The notes under the pieces were generated by a model that saw only the letters and a list, made by a program, of their open reading frames with translations, had not been told where the DNA came from and searched no databases. Shown here piece after piece: positions 26,981-35,262 of a stretch of DNA of 64,000 nucleotides (its first letter is position 1; every line of letters begins with the position of its first letter). The translations under genes and the position numbers were made by a program. The DNA comes from Streptomyces sp. NBC_01264 (GTDB taxonomy: Bacteria > Actinomycetota > Actinomycetes > Streptomycetales > Streptomycetaceae). Where the stretch lies: positions 1-64,000 of the forward strand of contig NZ_JAPEOX010000007.1 in assembly GCF_026340675.1 (NCBI RefSeq). Reading direction: 5' to 3'.

Positions 26981-27859
26981 ATGCGCTACACACGACCAGC
27001 GCTCACCATCGCCACCACACTCCTCACCCTCACGACAGTCACCACCGCAGGCTCATACGCCGACGACAACGACCACAACGGCAGAGACAAGAACGACAAG
27101 GGCAACCACTGCTATATCAAAATCAAAGGCAACCACAACAACAGCGCTTGCAACGACATCACCTACGGCAACAACGCCACCACGGGAAACGGACACAGCG
27201 TCGGTACCGGACTCGGGACTGTGCTCCCTCCCGTGACATCCACCGGACCAGTGACTCTAACACTGAAGCAGAGTGGGGAGCTAGTCGGAAACTGGCAGAC
27301 AGGTTTGCCCATCATTCCGGTCTCCGGGAATCCCTTCATCCTTCCAGGCACTCCAGTACAGCTCAACTGCATCGCCGGCTACAGGCCCGGCCTCCGTCAC
27401 ATGTTCTTCGCCCAGATCCCACCGGGAAAGGGAATTCCTGCCCAGACGGGATATACCGACGAGATCTCCTTCGAAGAGAACTCGGCCGCGCCGCCAAGTA
27501 CTGATGTCTCGAATGCTCTCAACACTCTGCCAATCTGCACCACGGCCATCCCCGATCCGCCCTTCAAAACCGTCAACGTACTCTCTCAACCTGACCTAAC
27601 CGCCGGACAGTATACAATCAGCGGAAACAACAACTTGAACTGCCCTCAAGACCACCCGTACCTCGACCCGACATTCCCATACCCTGGGACTCCCTCCGGA
27701 GTCGGTGGTGTCCAGATCACAGCCCCATCAGGCACCACAGTGGACCAGCTCACTGTAAATACTCAGGGCGTAGTGCAATTTGACTTCACGATTCCACCAG
27801 GTCCGGGCGGAAACGTGGCCCTGAATTTGCTGTGCCTCAACACTCCCCCCACCGCGTAG
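26981..27859 (+). CDS. Secreted protein with C-x12-C module
   Basis: A 292-residue exported protein. ATG follows AAGGAGAACC. Signal peptide MRYTRPALTIATTLLTLTTV to about SYA. The shared module is at residues about 45-80 (HCYIKIKGNHNNSACNDI, TYGNNATTGNGHSVG). The C-terminal ~210 residues form a predicted beta domain with four further cysteines (VQLNCIAGYRPGLRHMFFAQ, EISFEENSAAPPSTDVSNAL, TLPICTTAIP, LNCPQDHPYLDPTFP, LNLLCLNTPP). It is closely related along its whole length to the next gene, so the pair is a tandem duplication. No known family is recognised. Confidence 0.78.
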   Translation: MRYTRPALTIATTLLTLTTVTTAGSYADDNDHNGRDKNDKGNHCYIKIKGNHNNSACNDITYGNNATTGNGHSVGTGLGTVLPPVTSTGPVTLTLKQSGELVGNWQTGLPIIPVSGNPFILPGTPVQLNCIAGYRPGLRHMFFAQIPPGKGIPAQTGYTDEISFEENSAAPPSTDVSNALNTLPICTTAIPDPPFKTVNVLSQPDLTAGQYTISGNNNLNCPQDHPYLDPTFPYPGTPSGVGGVQITAPSGTTVDQLTVNTQGVVQFDFTIPPGPGGNVALNLLCLNTPPTA

Positions 27860-28187
27860 CCTCAATCAGGTCACGTCCCCGCAGTGGCTTCCAGCGATCA
27901 AACCCAAAAATTCTGACCGCAGCCAGAATCGATGCAGGACGTAATCCCCAGCCTTGACAATCTGTCAGCTTGGGAGGATATCCGTCGGAACCCGCAGGAG
28001 GGGCAGGAGCCAAGAAAACTCCCGAAAAAATCGCCATTTCACACTCGGCAGAACGCCATCCACACTGCAGACGCGCACCCACTTGTACGAGCCCTGGACC
28101 GGCCGCGCAGGCCAGGATCTGCCCGCCGCATCCACCACCCCGCATGCCCGTAGCCCCAAGCGCCCCTCCCCTCCCGCAAGACACGCA

Positions 28188-28222
28188 GGGCCCCTGCTGC
28201 CTCTTCCAGCGGCAGGGGGCCC
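28188..28222. promoter_or_regulatory. Hairpin in intergenic leader
   Basis: GGGCCCCTGC (28188-28197) pairs with GCAGGGGGCCC (28212-28222), 48 bp before the next start codon. It may terminate upstream transcription or form part of the 5' leader of 28271. Confidence 0.5.
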
Positions 28223-28270
28223 CTAACCTGCATGCAGAAGCACACCCACAGCCCCACAAGGAGACAACTG

Positions 28271-29143
28271 ATGCGACGATACACACGCACCGTACTCACG
28301 GCAGCCACCACCGCATGCCTCGCCCTCACCACCCTCGGCCCCACCGCACACGCCGACGACCACAACGACAGCAGCAAGAACAACAACTGCTTCATCAAAG
28401 TCAAAGGCAACCACAACAACAGCGCCTGCAACGACATCACCTTCGGCAACAACGCCACCACCGGAAACGGACACAGCGTCCGTACCGGACTCGGGACTGT
28501 GCTCCCTCCCACGGATACCGTACCTTCCGTGACTCTGCCAATTAAGCAACCTGGATACCTGGTCGGAAACTGGGACACCGCCACCCCCTTTATTCCAGTT
28601 CCCGGAACCAACGTTATTCCCGTAGGCGCTCTAGTCCAGCTCAATTGCGTCGCGGGCTACAAGCCCAGCCAACGCCACATGTTCCTCGCTCAATACCCGG
28701 GGGGAAATGGTCCCGCGACGACCGGCTACCTCGCCGAAATCTCCTTCGAGGAGAACCAGGCCGCGCCGCCAACTACTGAAGTCATCAATGCCCTCAACAC
28801 CCTACCGATCTGCCCTACGGCGATCCCCACCCCACCCTTCACACTGACCCAAGTGTTCAGCCAGACCTCTCAGAGTCAGACGCTAGACGTAACCAACCCC
28901 GGCGCAAGCTGCCCAGATGATCACCCGTATATTGATAGGACGTTCCCTTCCCCCACCCCCCCCCTTTTTTCTCCCACCACCCCAACCGCGGGTGTCAAGA
29001 TCGTCGCAACTAGCAATGACAATTTCGATCTACTTGAACTCGAAACGAACAGCCAAAGAGTCATCAAACTCACCACCCAAGCCATCCCCCCCTATACCGT
29101 GACCATGAGTTTGTGGTGCACCAACACCCCGCCTAGCACCTGA
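28271..29143 (+). CDS. Secreted protein with C-x12-C module (paralogue)
   Basis: A 290-residue exported protein. ATG follows AAGGAGACAACTG. Signal peptide (VLTAATTACLALTTLGPTAH-A), then the module NCFIKVKGNHNNSACNDI and TFGNNATTGNGHSVR. The C-terminal domain is homologous to that of 26981 (QLNCVAGYKPSQRHMFLAQY, EISFEENQAAPPTTEV, NALNTLPICPTAIPTPPF). Downstream of residue ~215 the two proteins diverge (DHPYIDRTFPSPTPPLFSPT). The coding region contains nine C followed by six T at 28956-28970, a likely slippage site. Separate start signals and a 411-bp gap suggest independent transcription. Confidence 0.78.
   Translation: MRRYTRTVLTAATTACLALTTLGPTAHADDHNDSSKNNNCFIKVKGNHNNSACNDITFGNNATTGNGHSVRTGLGTVLPPTDTVPSVTLPIKQPGYLVGNWDTATPFIPVPGTNVIPVGALVQLNCVAGYKPSQRHMFLAQYPGGNGPATTGYLAEISFEENQAAPPTTEVINALNTLPICPTAIPTPPFTLTQVFSQTSQSQTLDVTNPGASCPDDHPYIDRTFPSPTPPLFSPTTPTAGVKIVATSNDNFDLLELETNSQRVIKLTTQAIPPYTVTMSLWCTNTPPST
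28956..28970 (+). repeat. C9T6 homopolymer tract in coding sequence
   Basis: Nine C then six T inside the gene at 28271-29143, encoding PPLFS. Loss or gain of one base would replace the last ~55 residues. It is exceptional here because homopolymers of this length are rare in the surrounding genes. Confidence 0.85.
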
Positions 29144-29299
29144 TTCGGGGGGCGTGTCAGCGATTTGGCTCTGACAAGATTTTCGTAGTCGTTGATCGGC
29201 TTCTCTGTCACGGCAGCTGTAGTTCCGTCGTTGTCGCTGTTCAGGGACTTGCTGGGGTGGGTGCAGGCATGGGTATGGCCACCGTGATCATGAACGTTT

Positions 29300-29447
29300 G
29301 TGACGACGTATCGAGACGCGGTGGCCGTGGAGGCCACGGTAGCCGAGAAGGCGTGGGGCGAGGCCTTCGGAAGGGCGATGAGTGTGGTCGCGGGCTGTTT
29401 CGTGCGGCGTGAGGCACGGGCGACGGCGGCGGAGCTGGTCACGGGGC
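29300..29447 (+). pseudogene. IS701-like transposase, N-terminal remnant
   Basis: From GTG 29300 the frame encodes MTTYRDAVAVEATVAEKAWG, then FGRAMSVVAGCFVRREARAT AAELVTG, resembling the N-terminus of IS701-family transposases. It is cut by the IS6 type 2 terminus at 29448. Confidence 0.5.
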
Positions 29448-29998
29448 GGCGTTGTCAGGTTGAGTGGGGGTGTCGCTCGGTGGGATGATCATCTGTCTGG
29501 TCGGGGTTGCTGGAGGGGCTGCTCGTGGAGACGGTGTCGTACCGGGGTTTCCGCTTCCCGCCGGAGATCATCAGCCACTGCGTGTGGCTGTACCACCGCT
29601 TCGGTCTGAGTCTGCGTGAGGTCGAGGAGCTGATGCTCGAGCGGGGCGTCGAGGTGTCTTACGAGACGGTCCACCAGTGGACCCGCCGGTTCGGCCCCGC
29701 CTACGCCGGCGCGCTGCGCCGGCGCCGCCCGCAGCCGGGCGACAAATGGCACCTGGACGAGGTCTTCGTCAAGATCAACAAGGTGCAGAAGTACTTGTGG
29801 CGTGCCGTCGACCAGGACGGGAACGTCCTCGACATCCTGCTGCAGAACCGCCGCGACGAGGCCGCGGCCAGGCGTTTCCTCCGGAAACTGATGAAGAAGA
29901 CCCGCTCGGTGCCCAGAGTGATCATCACCGACAAGCTCCGCTCCTACGGAGCCGCCCACCGCATGGTGATGCCCTCGGTGGACCACCGCTCCCACAAG

Positions 29999-31857
29999 GG
30001 ATCCTGCTGGCCAAATGTCGTGTCCTGCGGTGAGGGCGGGCGGTTGGCATGGTGGTGGCCGGTTCTGTCGTTCCCGGCTGGTGGGGTGGGAGTCATGTCG
30101 TTGCTGCCGGAGCAGTGGCCCGAGGTCCCTGAGGTGACGGTGCGGGTCGCGCGGGCGGTGGCTGGTCGTGGGGCGCCGCCGTTGGCTATGCGGGTGCGGG
30201 ATGAGCTGGGCGGGCTGTTCGCGGATGCCGAGTTCGCCGGGGCGTTCGGTCTGCGGGGCCGGCGGGGCTGGTCGCCGGGGCGGCTGGCGATGGTGACGGT
30301 GCTGCAGATGGCGGAGAACCTGACCGACCGCGCCGCCGCCCACCGGGTCCGGTTCGACCTGTCGTGGAAGTACTGCCTTGGCCTGGAGTTGGAGGACGTC
30401 GGCTTCGATGCCTCGGTGCTCTCGGAGTTCCGCACCCGGGTGGTCGAGCACGGCCTGGAGGAGCGGGTACTGGATCTGCTGCTGGCGGCATTGAAGGGCA
30501 AGGGCCTGGTCAAGGCTGGGGGTAAGCAGCGGACCGACTCCACCCACGTGCTGGCGGCGGTGCGGGACCTGAACCGCCTCGAGCTGTGCGGGGAGTCGGT
30601 GCGGGCCGCGCTGGAGGCGCTGTCCGCCGCGGCCCCGCACTGGGTGGCGCAGGCCGTGGACGTCCGTGGGTGGAACCGCCGCTACGGGCGGCGCATCGAC
30701 GAGAGCTGGCGTCCCGCCAGCTCCAAAGCCAAGCGGGACGAACTCGTACTGGACTACGGCCGTGACGCGGTGGCCCTGCTGCGGGCGGTCCACAACCCTC
30801 ACTCGCCCCTGTGGCTGCGCGAGCTGCCCGCGGTCCAGGTCCTGCGCCGGATCACTGTGCAGAACTACCTGGTCACCACCGGCGGCGACGGGCGGGAGGT
30901 GGTCAAGCGGCGGGAGGCGGACAAGGAGGGTCTCCCGCCCGGCAGACTGCGCCTGGCCTCGCCCTACGACCTCGACGCCCGCAACGGCACCAAGAACGCC
31001 CTACACTGGACCGGGTACAAACTGCACATCAGCGAGGTCTGCCAGCGGCCCCGGCCCGGCGGAGGGACCCCGCGGCCGGGACGCCGGGCGCGTCCGGACA
31101 TCCCGAACGTGATCACACATGTCGCGACCACGGACGCGACCGTGCCCGATGTGAAGCTGGTCGAGCCCGTCCACCGGGCCCTCGCCGACCGGGGCCTGCT
31201 GCCCGCCGAGCACTACCTCGACTCCGGCTACGCAAGCGCGGAACTCCTCGCCGGGGCCCGGGCCGCCTTCGGGATCACCCTGGTCGCACCGCTCCTGGCG
31301 GGCACCTCCCGCCAGGACCGGGAGAACGCCGGTTACCAGCGCGAAGCCTTCACCATCGACTGGGACGCCGAGCAAGCCACCTGCCCCCAGGGCGCCACCA
31401 GCAGGTTCTGGAGCCCGGCCCGGCAACACGGCCGCGAAGGGATCGCGGTCCGCTTCGACGAGGCCGACTGCGGCCCCTGCCCGGTCAGAGCGGCATGCAC
31501 CGACGCCACACGCCAGGGCCGCCAGCTCACCCTGCGCCCACGGGACCTGCAGGAACTGATCAACACGAACCACGCCGCCCAGCAGGACGCCGACTGGCAG
31601 ACCACATACGCCCTGCGCGCCGGCGTCGAGGGCACCATCCGCCAGGCCACAGCCGTCACCGGTAACCGCAGGGCCCGCTATCGCGGCCTCGCGAAGACCC
31701 ACCTCGAACACGTCTACTCCGCCGTCGCCCTCAACCTCATCCGCCTCGACGCCTGGTGGAACAACCAACCCCTCGACCACACCCGCACCAGTCACCTCGC
31801 GAGACTTGACCTCACCCTCACGGCCTGACTGCCCCCCACATTTGGCCAGCAGGATCC
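29999..31857 (+). mobile_element. IS1182-family element, complete
   Basis: A 1859-bp element with exact inverted ends GGATCCTGCTGGCCAAATGT and ACATTTGGCCAGCAGGATCC. ACAAG flanks both ends (29994-29998, 31858-31862). Alternative end assignment gives CACAAGG. Removing it restores the IS6 type 2 frame. Confidence 0.9.
30095..31828 (+). CDS. IS1182-family transposase
   Basis: A 577-residue transposase. The N-terminal domain includes RRGWSPGRLAMVTVLQMAEN and the typical DASVLSEFRTRVVEHGLEER; the core includes TDSTHVLAAVRDLNRLE, YLDSGYASAELL and the Cys-rich CGPCPVRAACTDATRQGRQ, with a C-terminal AGVEGTIRQA and AVALNLIRLDAW. Start at ATG 30095 inside the IS1182 ends. Intact and probably functional. 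The truncated relative is at 19939-20474. Confidence 0.92.
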   Translation: MSLLPEQWPEVPEVTVRVARAVAGRGAPPLAMRVRDELGGLFADAEFAGAFGLRGRRGWSPGRLAMVTVLQMAENLTDRAAAHRVRFDLSWKYCLGLELEDVGFDASVLSEFRTRVVEHGLEERVLDLLLAALKGKGLVKAGGKQRTDSTHVLAAVRDLNRLELCGESVRAALEALSAAAPHWVAQAVDVRGWNRRYGRRIDESWRPASSKAKRDELVLDYGRDAVALLRAVHNPHSPLWLRELPAVQVLRRITVQNYLVTTGGDGREVVKRREADKEGLPPGRLRLASPYDLDARNGTKNALHWTGYKLHISEVCQRPRPGGGTPRPGRRARPDIPNVITHVATTDATVPDVKLVEPVHRALADRGLLPAEHYLDSGYASAELLAGARAAFGITLVAPLLAGTSRQDRENAGYQREAFTIDWDAEQATCPQGATSRFWSPARQHGREGIAVRFDEADCGPCPVRAACTDATRQGRQLTLRPRDLQELINTNHAAQQDADWQTTYALRAGVEGTIRQATAVTGNRRARYRGLAKTHLEHVYSAVALNLIRLDAWWNNQPLDHTRTSHLARLDLTLTA

Positions 31858-32179
31858 ACAAGGGACTCAACAACCGGGCCGAGAACTCACATCAGCCGAC
31901 GAGGCAGCGGGAACGCGCGATGAAGGGGTTCCGTTCCGTCGGCGCAGCCCAACGGTTCCTGGCCGCGTTCAGCGGCATCTCACCCCACTTCAGACCCCGA
32001 CGCCACCTCCTCACCGCCACCGGCTACCGCACCGAAATGATCACCCGCTTCGCCATCTGGGACCAGATCACCGCCACCGCAGGCCTGCCCGCGGCCACCT
32101 GAAACAGACACCACTACCACGGCCAGACACGTCCCGAACCAGAAGATGCCCCCGAGAATCACTCAACCTGACAACGCCG

Positions 32180-32319
32180 CTGGGGAGGATCACCGACACG
32201 CCGATCTACGCCGCTGTCGAGCGCGAGTGGCTCGCCCGTGGCCGCGCAATTCCCCGCGCTCCGGGGCCCCCGGCCGTGCGGGGCCCGGTGTACGTCGGCG
32301 ACCTGTTCCTTCGGACGTA
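32180..32319 (+). pseudogene. 3' end of a truncated gene
   Basis: An open frame entering from the IS6 terminus encodes ITDTPIYAAVEREWLARGRA, then PVYVGDLFLRT and a stop. This resembles the end of small Streptomyces plasmid proteins, but the family is not certain. The 5' part was lost on the IS6 side. Confidence 0.45.
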
Positions 32320-32335
32320 GGGCGCCGGCGTCTGG

Positions 32336-32539
32336 TCACCGCTGTGCGTACAGCCGCTCGCGCAGGTACAGCAGGGCCGCGGTGTCCGCGACGGCGGCCA
32401 GGTCGGCCAACAGGCTGCGGATGCGGGCGTCATTTCCGTCGCGGACCGCCTGCACGATGTGCTCGATTGCTTCGCTGGCGCGAGGGTCGATACCCGGCGG
32501 TCGTCCGCCCTGGCCGGCTGATCGGGCCTTGGGGCTCAA
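32336..32539 (-). CDS. Small unknown protein, third gene of recombinase operon
   Basis: A 67-residue protein read from TTG 32539, which overlaps the stop of the preceding gene by 4 bp. The body is helical and charged (ASEAIEHIVQAVRDGNDARI, RSLLADLAAVADTAALLYLR). No signal peptide or recognised family. The compact overlaps imply it is co-translated with the serine recombinase. Confidence 0.6.
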   Translation of the reverse strand: MSPKARSAGQGGRPPGIDPRASEAIEHIVQAVRDGNDARIRSLLADLAAVADTAALLYLRERLYAQR

Positions 32540-32817
32540 TCCTCTTCTCCCGCCAGGACGCGGTCGGCCACGTGGTGCGGGCAGGACAGCAGGTGCCACG
32601 TCACCGTGAGGCGGTCGCCGGCCGCGGCGATGGTGCGGGCCTGGCCGTCGGATGGTCCCGCTGCGCAGTACGGACACGGGAGATTCTGTGTCCTCGGTGC
32701 AGGTACTTCCGGCCCGTCGTCGTCGGCCGGATCGGGCTGGCGACCGAAGGGGCCGTCTTGACCGGGAAGGGCGCCGATATGGGGGGCGCCCTTTGCGCGG
32801 TGGGAGCCGTAAATCAT
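32536..32817 (-). CDS. Small Cys/His protein, second gene of recombinase operon
   Basis: A 93-residue protein whose ATG overlaps the recombinase stop by 4 bp (ATGA). It has a PCPYCAAG motif and a later LSCPHHVAD, so a zinc site with CxxC and CxHH is plausible. The N-terminal part is Pro/Asp/Gly-rich and looks disordered. No family is recognised. It may act with the recombinase or be a passenger. Confidence 0.65.
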   Translation of the reverse strand: MIYGSHRAKGAPHIGALPGQDGPFGRQPDPADDDGPEVPAPRTQNLPCPYCAAGPSDGQARTIAAAGDRLTVTWHLLSCPHHVADRVLAGEED

Positions 32818-33806
32818 GTGGTCATGACCTCCTCTGCCTGGCCGGGGATATGTCCAGCGGCCCGGAGGACGGTGAAGTCGGAGTGCGCCGCTTTGACAGC
32901 TTCCGGATACGTCGCCCGCTTCTCGTGCTCGGCCAGGGCACGGTAGACGCTGGACAGGCTCGGGTTGCTGCCCTTGCGCCTGCCGGTGGGGATGAACAGG
33001 TCGGGCTGGATCTGCTCGACGCTCTCACCGCCCGCGCGGCGGCGGAGCACGGTGTGCAGCATGTCGTCGGTGATGACCGGGGGCCGTCCGCCGTGCTTGC
33101 CCTTGCGGGCCGCGGTGTCGAGACCCTCAAGCGTCGACTCCCGGATGTTCTCCCGCTCGGTCTCCGCCATCGCGGCGAAGAACGCAAACAGCAGCCGGCC
33201 GTGCCCGGTCGGGTCGTAGATCCCGGCCAGCGGACCGGCGAGCATTTCCAGGACCAGGCCGTGGGCGGCGAGGTGGTCGGCGAGCGCGGTCAGCTCGGCT
33301 GCGTCCCGCCCGAGCCGCTTCATCTCGTACACGGTGAAGATCACCCGGCAGTGCGGGGCGTGCGCCTTGATGTCCCTCGCGGCGGCCAGCGCGGCCTCGA
33401 ACTTCGGGCGGACCCGCACCCGGGTGCTGATCTTCTCGGCGAAGATCTTGTCCCGGGGGATGCTCTTCGCGGCGAGCGCGTCCAACTGCGTCTGGAGTTC
33501 CTGGGTCAGCGTCGAGCAGCGGGCGTATCCGATGCGGATGTCCGCGCTCGGGGTGTCCGAGTCAACCGGCGCGGGCGCCGGGGTGCCCGGCCGCCACGGC
33601 TGCCCCGGACCCCGGTCGGCCGGGGTCGGCACCCGCAGGAGCTTGGCGAGCCGGGGCACCTTCGTGAAGCGGCCGGTGTGATAAGTCCCCGCGACCGCGC
33701 CGGAGCGCGAGCGGCAGGGTGAGCCTGGCGCTGCGTGACAGCGTGGGCAGGGGTGGCGCTCGACGTCGTCCGCTTCGGACGCGAGTGCGGTTTGATGGTC
33801 CGCCAT
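32814..33806 (-). CDS. Serine recombinase (resolvase) with N-terminal zinc-finger-like region
   Basis: A 330-residue site-specific recombinase. Residues 20-45 carry CPRCHAAPGSPCRS and a following His, a zinc-ribbon-like stretch often seen in actinobacterial recombinases. The catalytic domain begins at IRIGYARCSTLTQELQTQLD with nucleophile Ser98, then VYEMKRLGRDAAEL and GRLLFAFFAAMAETERENIR, the resolvase long helix. The C-terminal helix-turn-helix is GGRPPVITDDMLHTVLRR to SLSSVYRAL. It leads a three-gene operon. Its target could be dimer resolution of the replicon or integration; neither site is identified. Confidence 0.88.
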   Translation of the reverse strand: MADHQTALASEADDVERHPCPRCHAAPGSPCRSRSGAVAGTYHTGRFTKVPRLAKLLRVPTPADRGPGQPWRPGTPAPAPVDSDTPSADIRIGYARCSTLTQELQTQLDALAAKSIPRDKIFAEKISTRVRVRPKFEAALAAARDIKAHAPHCRVIFTVYEMKRLGRDAAELTALADHLAAHGLVLEMLAGPLAGIYDPTGHGRLLFAFFAAMAETERENIRESTLEGLDTAARKGKHGGRPPVITDDMLHTVLRRRAGGESVEQIQPDLFIPTGRRKGSNPSLSSVYRALAEHEKRATYPEAVKAAHSDFTVLRAAGHIPGQAEEVMTT

Positions 33807-34013
33807 GACCCCGGATCATGTCACAAACCATTCCCAGAACATGCCCAGTTCCACTTTTGAGTGAGAGCGAGTTCTGACAGTAAATCCGCGATCTGGACCG
33901 CTTCCGCCGGCCGTTCTTGATCTTGCTCCGGGAAAGGTTCGTTTCTGAGAATTCGCCGCGCATGACGATCGTCAGGCTCCGGCGTCACCGAGGCCCGGCA
34001 CAGGGCCGATGAC
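33807..34013. other. Intergenic, no gene seen
   Basis: With the next hairpin and gap up to 34196 this makes 390 bp without a convincing gene. A minus-strand frame ending at 33821 (FPEQDQERPAEAVQIADLLS) has protein-like composition and may be a gene remnant. Confidence 0.35.
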
Positions 34014-34048
34014 GACATCCCTGACACCAGAGGGGTGTCAGGGATGTC
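34014..34048. promoter_or_regulatory. 15-bp perfect inverted repeat
   Basis: GACATCCCTGACACC and GGTGTCAGGGATGTC are exact complements around a 5-base loop. The loop is short enough for a terminator and the arms symmetric enough for an operator. It lies between the recombinase start and the end of the secreted protein gene. Confidence 0.6.
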
Positions 34049-34196
34049 ACACGGGCCCGGCACCCGGGCGGGGCTGCCGGTGAAGGTGCACGTGTCGGTC
34101 TGCCGAACGAGGAGGGTGCGGAAAGGTCACTGCGCCAGGCCGCGCTGTATGGGGACCGATGGTCGGCTGGTGTCCCCGCACAGCGGGTTGGCCGTG

Positions 34197-34742
34197 TTAA
34201 AGGAGGCCGTGGTGGTTCTTGCGGCTGTTGTCCTTGCCGGTGCTCTTGTCGTTGTGGCTGTCGACGGTGGTGGAGGTGTCGAGGCGGCTGTGGTCGTCCT
34301 TGGTGACCTTGGTGTTGGTCTCATCGCCGGTCAGGCAGCGGTTGCCGGTGACGTTCTGGCTGGTGGCGAGGTCGGTGTGGCCGCCGTTGCCGCCATCCGC
34401 ACTGCCGGAGTTGTCGTTGGAGGCGTTGCCCTGCCCGCTGGCGGTGCCCCCGTTCTCCTCCGGGGTCGGCTCGGGGGTGGGGTAGGTGGTGTACGTCTTG
34501 GGGTGGCCGCTGTCGCCCTGGCCGGCGCCGAGGAGTCCCAGGCCCAGGCCGGAGGCGGTCTGGCCGATGAGGCCGCCCGCGCCGCCGGAGGTGTCGACCA
34601 GGCTGAACGCGGAGGGGCTCTGGCAGACCACGAACATGCCATCCCCGGCCGGACCGCCACCGGCATTGGCGGTGCCGGCGGCAGCACCGGCCACCATCAC
34701 GGCAAGCGGGACAGCAGCCGACAGACGCTGGGAAACCTTCAC
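34197..34742 (-). CDS. Secreted hydrophilic Asn/Asp/Ser-rich protein
   Basis: A 181-residue exported protein. I choose GTG 34742 because GAGGAG lies seven bases upstream; ATG 34757 is upstream of that site. Signal peptide MKVSQRLSAAVPLAVMVAGA to TANA. The mature part has a hydrophobic Gly/Leu segment (GGLIGQTASGLGLGLLGAGQ), a Thr/Pro linker (YTTYPTPEPTPEENGG), then a long Asn/Asp/Ser/Lys-rich tail with one cysteine (GNRCLTGD). No known family; it does not match chaplin or rodlin layouts. Confidence 0.7.
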   Translation of the reverse strand: MKVSQRLSAAVPLAVMVAGAAAGTANAGGGPAGDGMFVVCQSPSAFSLVDTSGGAGGLIGQTASGLGLGLLGAGQGDSGHPKTYTTYPTPEPTPEENGGTASGQGNASNDNSGSADGGNGGHTDLATSQNVTGNRCLTGDETNTKVTKDDHSRLDTSTTVDSHNDKSTGKDNSRKNHHGLL

Positions 34743-35262
34743 GCTTCTACTCCTCATACGGGGGTGTGTGCCGGGCCCGGCACACACGGGGTAACGACGG
34801 CCTGAAGAACCGTTCCCCCACCCCCCGCGTCACGCCCCACCAGGTCCTTTCACCCAAGTAGCCGCACACAGGCCCGGACCGGCGCGCGCGGCTCCGCTAC
34901 CGGCCCCTCGACCCGGTGTTTCGCCACCACGAGACCAGCGGCGCGACCCTGGCCCTCGCCGGTCACTGCGTGCCGGGGCGTGGCCCTGGTGGTAGTTGGA
35001 GGCGTCCTCGGCCTGCTGGGGGCTTGCTCTGTCAGCGAGCTGCTCTCAGCTGTGCAACAGGCAGGAGGCCGTACTTTTCCTCATGGGGTGCTGTGGGTTG
35101 GGGTGTCGGCTGGTCAGTGCCCGTGACGGAGCTGTGCGGAGGGTTCTGTGTGGGCCGGGTGGGTGGCATCCGCGGGCCGTGCCCGTCTGTGTCAGCGGTG
35201 CTGACGAATCTTCCGTACCGGCCCGGCCACTGTGTCCAGGGCATCCGATCTTGGGAGAGAGC
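34743..35262. other. Intergenic, no gene seen
   Basis: This 520-bp region separates two divergent secreted-protein genes. Promoters for both are expected, but I could not place them. Long open frames here have no ribosome site or protein-like composition. Confidence 0.4.

Larger units (their letters stand above)
29448..32178 (+). mobile_element. IS6 type 2 element interrupted by IS1182
   Basis: The outer element has ends GGCGTTGTCAGGTTGAGTGG and, inverted from the right, GGCGTTGTCAGGTTGAGTGA. Its transposase runs 29507-29998, is broken by IS1182, and resumes 31863-32102. Joined, these give a 243-residue frame with the DDE residues (KWHLDEVFVKI, IITDKLRSYG, NNRAENSHQ). The subtype differs clearly from type 1 in termini and protein (LLVETVSYRGFRFPPEIISH). 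Confidence 0.88.

Noticed and set aside
34197..34742. Chaplin or rodlin identity for the secreted protein
   Set aside because: It lacks the paired cysteines and conserved hydrophobic segment of chaplins and the rodlin length and motifs.
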